Shown in pieces: positions 58,697-64,000 of a DNA stretch of 64,000 bases. The first letter of the stretch is position 1. Each line of letters begins with the position of its first letter. Under the pieces are notes generated by a model. That model saw only the letters and a list, made by a program, of their open reading frames with translations. It was not told where the DNA came from and made no database searches. This DNA comes from UBA4615 sp046046245 (lineage in GTDB: Bacteria > Pseudomonadota > Gammaproteobacteria > Burkholderiales > Burkholderiaceae_E): NCBI GenBank assembly GCA_046046245.1, contig JBJOKE010000083.1, positions 1 through 64,000 on the forward strand, read 5' to 3'. A program made the translations under genes and the position numbers.

Positions 58697-60216
58697 TCCG
58701 CGTCGTCCGCTCCGCGATCATCGACGCGCCGATCGGCGTCGTCTGGTCGCTCGTGCGCGACTTCAACAGCCACTGGGCCTGGCATCCGGCGGTCGGTCCG
58801 TCGCGGATCGAGCACGGCGAGCCGGCCGACCAGGTCGGCTGCGTGCGCGCGTTCGAGCTGAAGGACGGCCACCGCATCCGCGAGCAGCTGCTCGCGCTGT
58901 CCGACCGCGAGCACGTCAGCACCTACTGCATCCTCGACGCGACGCTGCCGATGCGCCGCTACGTCGCGACCGTCCGGCTGTCGCCGGTCACCGACGGCGA
59001 TCGCACCTTCTGGCACTGGTCCTCGAGCTTCGACGTGCCGCGCGGACGCGAGCGCGAGTTCGCGGATCTCGTCGGCCGCGGCGTCTACGAGGCCGGCTTC
59101 GAGGGGGTGCGCGCGTGGCTGCGCGAGCACGGCGGCCGGCCGTGGTCGATGCGGGACCAGGGGCCCGACCGCGGTGCCGGGCCGGCCGCCGCGGCGGGCA
59201 TGGCCGCCGCCGGCGCGGCTGCCCGGGTCGGCGGCCCGCTCGCGGGGACCGGCGTGTTCGTCGAGCGCCACGGCGGGCCGGAGGTGCTGGTGCCGCGGGC
59301 CCTTTCCGCGCCGCCGCCCGGACCGGGGGAGGTGCGGCTGCGGCAGAGCGCGATCGGCGTGAACTACGTCGACGTCTACGTGCGTCGCGGCCAGTTCCCG
59401 CTGCTCGATCCGCCCGCGGTGCCGGGCATGGAGGCCGCGGGCACCGTGGTGGACGTCGGGCCGGGCGTGACCGGCCTCGCTCCCGGCGACCGCGTCGCCT
59501 ACGCCTACGGCGCACCCGGCGCGTATGCGTCGGTGCGCACGCTGCCGGCCGCGCCGCTGGTCAGGCTGCCGGCCTCGATCGACGACGAGACGGCGGCCGC
59601 GGCGATGCTCAAGGGGCTGTCGGCCGAGTACCTGCTGTTCCGGCTGCGGCGGGTCGGCGCGGGCGATACGGTGCTGGTCCACGCGGCGGCCGGCGGCGTC
59701 GGGCTGCTGCTGTGCCAGTGGGCGAGCCGGCTCGGCGCGACGGTGATCGGCACGGTGTCGACCGAGGACAAGGCGCGGCTCGCGCGCGCCCACGGCTGCG
59801 CGCACCCTATCGTCGCGCGCGAGCCGCGCTTCGCCGATGCGGTGCTCGGGCTGACCGCGGGGCGTGGCGTGGACGTGGTCTACGACGGGCTCGGCGCCGC
59901 CGCGCTCGACGAGAACCTGCGCGCGGTCGCGGCGACCGGCCTGTGGGTCTCCTACGGCCAGGCGACCGGGCCGCTGCCGCCGATCGATCCGGCACGGCTC
60001 GAGGCGCGGTCGGTGACGCTCGCGCGGCCGGTGCTGTTCCACTACGTCGCCGATCCTCGGCGGCTCGCCGAGATGAGCGCACGGCTCTTCGATGCGATCG
60101 AGCGGCGCGAACTCGTCGTCCGGATCGGCGGACGCTGGCCGCTCGCCGCGGCCGCCGACGCGCACCGCGCGCTCGAGTCGCGAGCCACCTCCGGGTCGCT
60201 GCTGCTGCAGCCCTGA
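58693..60216 (+). CDS. SRPBCC domain fused to a quinone oxidoreductase
   Basis: A 507-residue fusion from GTG 58693. Residues about 1-150 are an SRPBCC domain (VIRVVRSAIIDAPIGVVWSL, VRDFNSHWAWHPAVGPSRIE) paralogous to the preceding gene. After an Ala/Gly linker (about 155-185), residues about 190-505 form an MDR-type NADPH:quinone oxidoreductase (GVFVERHGGPEVLVPRALSA, GVNYVDVYVRRGQFPLLDPP, NADPH-site VLVHAAAGGVGLLLCQWASR, DVVYDGLGAAALDENLRAVA). No zinc-ligand cysteines are seen, as expected for QOR. The pairing suggests that the SRPBCC cavity presents a substrate to the reductase. It ends the operon. Confidence 0.9.
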   Translation: MIRVVRSAIIDAPIGVVWSLVRDFNSHWAWHPAVGPSRIEHGEPADQVGCVRAFELKDGHRIREQLLALSDREHVSTYCILDATLPMRRYVATVRLSPVTDGDRTFWHWSSSFDVPRGREREFADLVGRGVYEAGFEGVRAWLREHGGRPWSMRDQGPDRGAGPAAAAGMAAAGAAARVGGPLAGTGVFVERHGGPEVLVPRALSAPPPGPGEVRLRQSAIGVNYVDVYVRRGQFPLLDPPAVPGMEAAGTVVDVGPGVTGLAPGDRVAYAYGAPGAYASVRTLPAAPLVRLPASIDDETAAAAMLKGLSAEYLLFRLRRVGAGDTVLVHAAAGGVGLLLCQWASRLGATVIGTVSTEDKARLARAHGCAHPIVAREPRFADAVLGLTAGRGVDVVYDGLGAAALDENLRAVAATGLWVSYGQATGPLPPIDPARLEARSVTLARPVLFHYVADPRRLAEMSARLFDAIERRELVVRIGGRWPLAAAADAHRALESRATSGSLLLQP

Positions 60217-60320
60217 GTCCCCGCGCCGACGGTCCGCACCCGTGCGTCCCGCGCGCGCACGGCGCCCGTGCGGTCGGCCTGCGGGTCGGCCGGGCCGGCC
60301 GGCCGCGTCGCGAGCCTCGC

Positions 60321-60866
60321 TCAGACCGTCCAGCGCATGACGCGGCTGGTCTTCCTCAGGCCGACCCGCTTGTCCGGCGCATCGAGCTCGATCGTGCGCT
60401 CGGGCGTCCAGTCGCCCATGTCCCAGTCGTGCGAGACCAGTCGCGTGCCGGGCCGCAGCGCGCGCAGCCGCGGCCGCAGCGCCAGGTTCACGTCGGGCAG
60501 CAGGTACATCGTGATGACGGTCGCCGCCGACAGGTCGGCGGCGAAGATGTCCTCGACCGCGAAGCGCGCGCGGCGGTCCAGCCCCTCGCGGCGGGCGGCC
60601 TCGTTCGCGAGCGCGGCGAGCCGCGGGTCGATCTCGTAGCCGATGCCGCGCGTGCCCCAGCGCCGGGCCGCGGTCAGCACGATGCGGCCGTCGCCGGAGC
60701 CGAGGTCGATCAGCGTGTCGGACGGGCCGACGCCGCCGAGCTCGAGCATCGCGTCGACGACGTTCTGCGGCGTCGTCACGAACGGCACGTCGAGGTCCTG
60801 CTGCGCGCGCGCGGGGCGGGCGAGGGGCGCGGCGATCATCGCGCCGAGCAGCGTGCGTCGGTCCAT
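60321..60866 (-). CDS. Exported SAM-dependent methyltransferase-like protein
   Basis: A 181-residue class I methyltransferase fold: DTLIDLGSGDGRIVLTAARR is the SAM-binding motif I, GYEIDPRLAALA motif II, FAVEDIFAADLSAATVITMY motif III/IV. The N-terminus MDRRTLLGAMIAAPLARPAR looks like a twin-arginine signal (DRRTLLG) with cleavage near ARA-QQ. Export of a SAM-dependent enzyme is odd, because SAM is cytosolic; either the signal is vestigial or the protein has another role. It is convergent with the preceding operon and 67 nt after the kinase gene on the same strand. Confidence 0.85.
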   Translation of the reverse strand: MDRRTLLGAMIAAPLARPARAQQDLDVPFVTTPQNVVDAMLELGGVGPSDTLIDLGSGDGRIVLTAARRWGTRGIGYEIDPRLAALANEAARREGLDRRARFAVEDIFAADLSAATVITMYLLPDVNLALRPRLRALRPGTRLVSHDWDMGDWTPERTIELDAPDKRVGLRKTSRVMRWTV

Positions 60867-60933
60867 CCGGGGATTCTAGCCGCGCAGGGTGGGGCGCCCG
60901 CCGGCCCCGGTTCCGCACCGGCCCGCGTGGCGC

Positions 60934-63900
60934 TCAGCCGGCTGCGACCGGCCCCGCCGACCAGGCTTCGTGCGCGGCCTCGAACGCGGCCTCGAGCTCG
61001 GCGAGCGCCTCGCGGGCCTCCCCGGCCTCGCAGCGCTCGAGCCGGCCCGCGCAGCGCGCCACCGACTCGAAGCCGAGGCTCGCCGACGAGCCCTTGAGGC
61101 TGTGCGCGGCCGCGCGGCGCGCGGCCGCGTCGCCGGCCGCGACGGCCATGCGGCAGGCGTCGACGTCCGCCCCGGCCTTCGGCCAGTAGACGTCGAGCAC
61201 CACGGTCCAGATCTCCTCGCCGAGGTCCTCCTGCATCGCGGCGACCGGCGCGGCATCCGGGCGGGCCGTGCCGCGCGGCCCGTCGGCGGCGGCCGCGCGG
61301 TCGGTCCCGGGGGGCACCTCCATCGCCGCGGGGGCGGCCGGTGCGACGACCGCCGCCGTCGCGGCCGGCGCGTGGCGCGCCAGCACCGCATCGAGCGCGC
61401 GCCAGTCGATCGGCTTCGTCAGGTAGTCGTCGAGGCCGCTGCGCATGTAGCGCTCGCGCAGCTCGGGCAGCGCGTCGGCGGTGAGCGCGACGATCGGCAC
61501 TCGACCCTTGGCGCCGGGCAGCGCGCGGATCGCGCGGGTCGCACCCTCGCCGTCGAGCTCGGGCATCTGCATGTCCATCAGCACCACGTCGTAGTCGGTG
61601 CGGCGCACCGCCTCGACCGCCTCCAGCCCGTTCTCGACGAGGTCGACCCGGTGTCGCGCGCGCCGCAGCCGCGTGCCCACCAGCAGCCGGTTCGTCGGGT
61701 TGTCCTCGGCGACCAGCAGCCGCAGCCCCTGCACGCCCGGCGCCGGTGCCGCGTCCGGTGCGATCGCGGCCTCGCCGGGGTCGCGCACCGCGCGCTCGAG
61801 CACGAGCTCGAAGCGGAAGGCCGAGCCTTCGCCAGGGCGGCTGTCGACGCCGATCGTGCCGTCCATCGCCTCGACGAGCCGGCGGCAGATCGCCAGGCCG
61901 AGCCCGGTGCCGCCGAAGCGCCGGGTCGTCGAGCTGTCGGCCTGCCGGAACGGGCGGAACAGCGTGGGCAGCACGTCGGGGTCGATGCCCAGGCCGGTGT
62001 CGCGCACCGCGAAGCACAGCGTCACGCGGCCGTCGTCGCGCGCCCGCGCGTCGCCCTCGACGGTGATGGTGCCTCGCTCGGTGAACTTGATCGCGTTGCC
62101 CACGAGGTTGAACAGCACCTGGCGCAGCCGGGTCGGGTCGCCGCGCACCGCGGCCACCGCGTCGGCGGGCCAGCGCAGCACCAGGGTGTTGCCGCGCGCG
62201 GATGCGGCGTGAGACAGCAGCGCGACCACCTCGCGCGCCACCGTCTCGGGCCGGAAGTCGATGCGTTCGAGATCGAGGCGGCCGGCCTCGATCTTCGAGT
62301 AGTCGAGCACGTCGTTGAGCACCGTGAGCAGCGAATGCGCCGAGCCGCGCAGCACCTCGACGAATCGGCGCTGCTCCCCGGTCATCCGCGAGTCGTGCAG
62401 CAGGTCGACCATGCCGATGACGCCGGTCATCGGCGTGCGCAGCTCGTGGCTCATCATCGCGAGGAACTGCGCCTTGGCCGAGGCCGCCGACTCGGCCGCG
62501 TCGCGCGCCTCGCGCAGCGCCCGCTCGTGCCGCTGCCGCTCGGCGATGTCGTGCCAGGCCACCAGCATCGCATCGGAGGCGCCGAGGCGGATCGGCGTCA
62601 GCGTCATCTCCACCGGAACGTCGCTGCCGTCCAGCGCGCGTGCCGTCCAGACCAGGCGCTTCATGCCGTCGGTGCGCGCCTCGTCCGCGGCCCGTGCGAG
62701 CACCTCGGCCGACGGCCGCCCGTCCTGCGTCGCCGGCGCGAGCGACTCCAGCCGGCGGCCGAGCAGCGCATCGCGCCGGTCCGCCCGCAGCAGCACCGCG
62801 GCCGCGTCGTTGCAGTCGACCAGCCCGCTCTCGTCGAACAGCAGGTGCGGCTCGCCGGAGCGCTGGAACAGCGTGCGGAAACGCTGCTCGGCCTGCCGCA
62901 CGTCGGTCACGTCGCGGACGATGCCGGTGAACAGGTGCTCGCCCTGGTCGATCACCTCGCTGACCGCGAGCTGCAGCTCCATCGGCCGGCCGTCGACGCG
63001 GCGGGTCAGGATCGTCCTCGCCCGGCCCACCACCGAGCCCTCGCCGGTCGCCAGGTAGCGACCGACGTGCTCCTGGTGGCCGCCGGCGTGTTCGGGTGGC
63101 AGCAGCGCCGCCATCGGGCGGCCGATCGCGTCGGCCGCGGGCACGCCGAAGATCGTCTCGGCCGCGCGGTTGTACTCGCGCACCAGCCCGCGTCCGTCGA
63201 TCGTCACGATGCCGTCGGCCGCCGTGTCGAGGATGTTGCGCAGCCGGCGCTCCTGCGTCGCGGCCTGCAGCTCCGAACGCGCCCGCTTGCGCAGCGCGCT
63301 CGCGGCCAGCCGCGTGTAGAGCGCCACCGCCGTCAGCGTCACCAGCAGGATCACGAACGGCGAGACCAGCTCGCGTTCCCATCGGTCGGTGATCGCGGCC
63401 TGCGGCGTGCGCACCTCGACCACGACCGGGAAGTCGGCGGTGGTGTCGAAGTGGGCGCGCCAGACGCGTGCGTCGCCCGGGCGGTCGGCGAAGCCGCCGG
63501 TCTCGCGATCGGGGATGAAGTCGCTGAAGATCGGGTGCGCGGCGCGCCGCTCGATCGCCGCGGGTTCGCTCGCGGCGAGCAGCCGGCCGTCGTAGCGGTA
63601 GATCGTGAAGGCGATGCCGTCCTCGCCGGACAGGTACTTCAGGTCGCCGATCAGGCTGTCTGTGCCGAAGACCGCGACCACGATCAGGCGCGACGAACTC
63701 GCGGCGCTGGCGCGCGACAGCGTGACGAAGCCGTCGAGCGCGTGCGCCTCGCCCTCGGCGCCGCCGGCGGGTCCGAAGCTTCGGCCCGCCTTCGGCAGCC
63801 CGACGTGCAGCCGGTCGTCCGCGCGATCGCGGCGCGCGAAGTCGTAGCCCGAGACGTCGCGGCCCACGTGCCGCCGGTCCGAGGACGCGACGATGCGGCC

Positions 63901-64000
63901 GGCGCGGTCGACGACCGCGATCTCGCGCAGCAGCGTCTGCTGTCGCGGCAGCGACTCGAGCAGCGCGTCGAGCGCGGGCCCGCGCGCGACCGCGCCGTCG
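60934..64000 (-). CDS. Hybrid sensor histidine kinase, 5' end outside the window
   Basis: The reverse frame runs open from the right edge (DGAVARGPALDALLESLPRQ) to TGA 60934, over 1020 residues. In order: the C-terminal part of an extracytoplasmic Cache-like sensor (IAVVDRAGRIVASSDRRHVG ... VVEVRTPQAAITDRWERELV), a membrane helix (PFVILLVTLTAVALYTRLAA), two PAS domains, HisKA (MMSHELRTPMTGVIGMVDLL; His about 62450), HATPase (NLVGNAIKFTERG, DTGLGIDPD, GGTGLGLAI), a receiver (LLVAEDNPTNRLLV; phospho-Asp in VVLMDMQMPELDG), and an HPt domain (AHSLKGSSASLGFESVARC). It is thus a complete internal phosphorelay. Ligand and output partner are unknown. Confidence 0.93.
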   Translation of the reverse strand, partial: DGAVARGPALDALLESLPRQQTLLREIAVVDRAGRIVASSDRRHVGRDVSGYDFARRDRADDRLHVGLPKAGRSFGPAGGAEGEAHALDGFVTLSRASAASSSRLIVVAVFGTDSLIGDLKYLSGEDGIAFTIYRYDGRLLAASEPAAIERRAAHPIFSDFIPDRETGGFADRPGDARVWRAHFDTTADFPVVVEVRTPQAAITDRWERELVSPFVILLVTLTAVALYTRLAASALRKRARSELQAATQERRLRNILDTAADGIVTIDGRGLVREYNRAAETIFGVPAADAIGRPMAALLPPEHAGGHQEHVGRYLATGEGSVVGRARTILTRRVDGRPMELQLAVSEVIDQGEHLFTGIVRDVTDVRQAEQRFRTLFQRSGEPHLLFDESGLVDCNDAAAVLLRADRRDALLGRRLESLAPATQDGRPSAEVLARAADEARTDGMKRLVWTARALDGSDVPVEMTLTPIRLGASDAMLVAWHDIAERQRHERALREARDAAESAASAKAQFLAMMSHELRTPMTGVIGMVDLLHDSRMTGEQRRFVEVLRGSAHSLLTVLNDVLDYSKIEAGRLDLERIDFRPETVAREVVALLSHAASARGNTLVLRWPADAVAAVRGDPTRLRQVLFNLVGNAIKFTERGTITVEGDARARDDGRVTLCFAVRDTGLGIDPDVLPTLFRPFRQADSSTTRRFGGTGLGLAICRRLVEAMDGTIGVDSRPGEGSAFRFELVLERAVRDPGEAAIAPDAAPAPGVQGLRLLVAEDNPTNRLLVGTRLRRARHRVDLVENGLEAVEAVRRTDYDVVLMDMQMPELDGEGATRAIRALPGAKGRVPIVALTADALPELRERYMRSGLDDYLTKPIDWRALDAVLARHAPAATAAVVAPAAPAAMEVPPGTDRAAAADGPRGTARPDAAPVAAMQEDLGEEIWTVVLDVYWPKAGADVDACRMAVAAGDAAARRAAAHSLKGSSASLGFESVARCAGRLERCEAGEAREALAELEAAFEAAHEAWSAGPVAAG

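Overview
The window looks like a high-GC betaproteobacterium, most likely Burkholderiales. The evidence is the strong G/C third-position bias, the Cus/Czc/Cop gene sets, a fused MrpA-MrpB antiporter subunit, and a Liv-type importer cluster. The placement is inferred from gene style and content, not from a marker gene. The window has two halves: a horizontally acquired heavy-metal resistance island (about 122-33171) and a still more GC-rich chromosomal backbone (about 33172-64000).

Island edge, 1-3440. Bases 1-121 are the end of an insertion sequence, probably IS21-like, with two imperfect terminal repeats. It interrupts a large reverse-strand gene (122-1889) that overlaps a tyrosine recombinase (1886-3328) by ATGA. 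The pair resembles the GmtY/GmtZ (VPA1269) recombination genes. A double hairpin separates them from the metal genes.

Metal island, 3446-33171. A CusCBA copper/silver efflux operon with CusF is followed by a Zn/Cd/Pb P1B ATPase, a Czc-like RND operon with CzcI, and a transglutaminase-like protein divergent from a CadR/PbrR-type regulator. The copper ATPase CopA and chaperone CopZ lie divergent from CueR. A forward run of periplasmic copper genes follows: TolC-like lipoprotein, multicopper oxidase, cupredoxin, DUF411, a second CusF, a Met-rich lipoprotein and DUF2933. Four MerR-type promoters with the diagnostic 19-bp spacer are visible: two of the PbrR/CadR type and two of the CueR type. The island closes with a patatin, two small membrane proteins, an orphan DUF433 gene and a gene cut at 33171. 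There the sequence switches abruptly into the middle of a host HNH-endonuclease gene, followed by a frameshifted EAL-domain remnant.

Backbone, 33539-44486. A six-gene Mrp-type cation/proton antiporter operon (AB-C-D-E-F-G, reverse) is divergent from the ABC-F ATPase Uup and an LpxR-like lipid A deacylase. Next come an AI-2E-family membrane protein and a TetR regulator.

Unusual operon, 44612-60216. Thirteen co-directional, tightly spaced or overlapping genes run divergently from the TetR gene across an intergenic region with two strong palindromes. They encode an FAH-family hydrolase, two paralogous amidohydrolases flanking an alpha/beta hydrolase, a full Liv-type ABC importer whose LivF is fused to a Tm-1-like (UPF0261) domain, a PEP-hydrolase-family TIM barrel, a flotillin, an SRPBCC protein, and a second SRPBCC domain fused to a quinone oxidoreductase. 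The layout suggests import and stepwise breakdown of an unidentified organic compound. This is the best candidate for an undescribed system. The window ends with an exported methyltransferase-like protein and a hybrid histidine kinase cut by the right edge.
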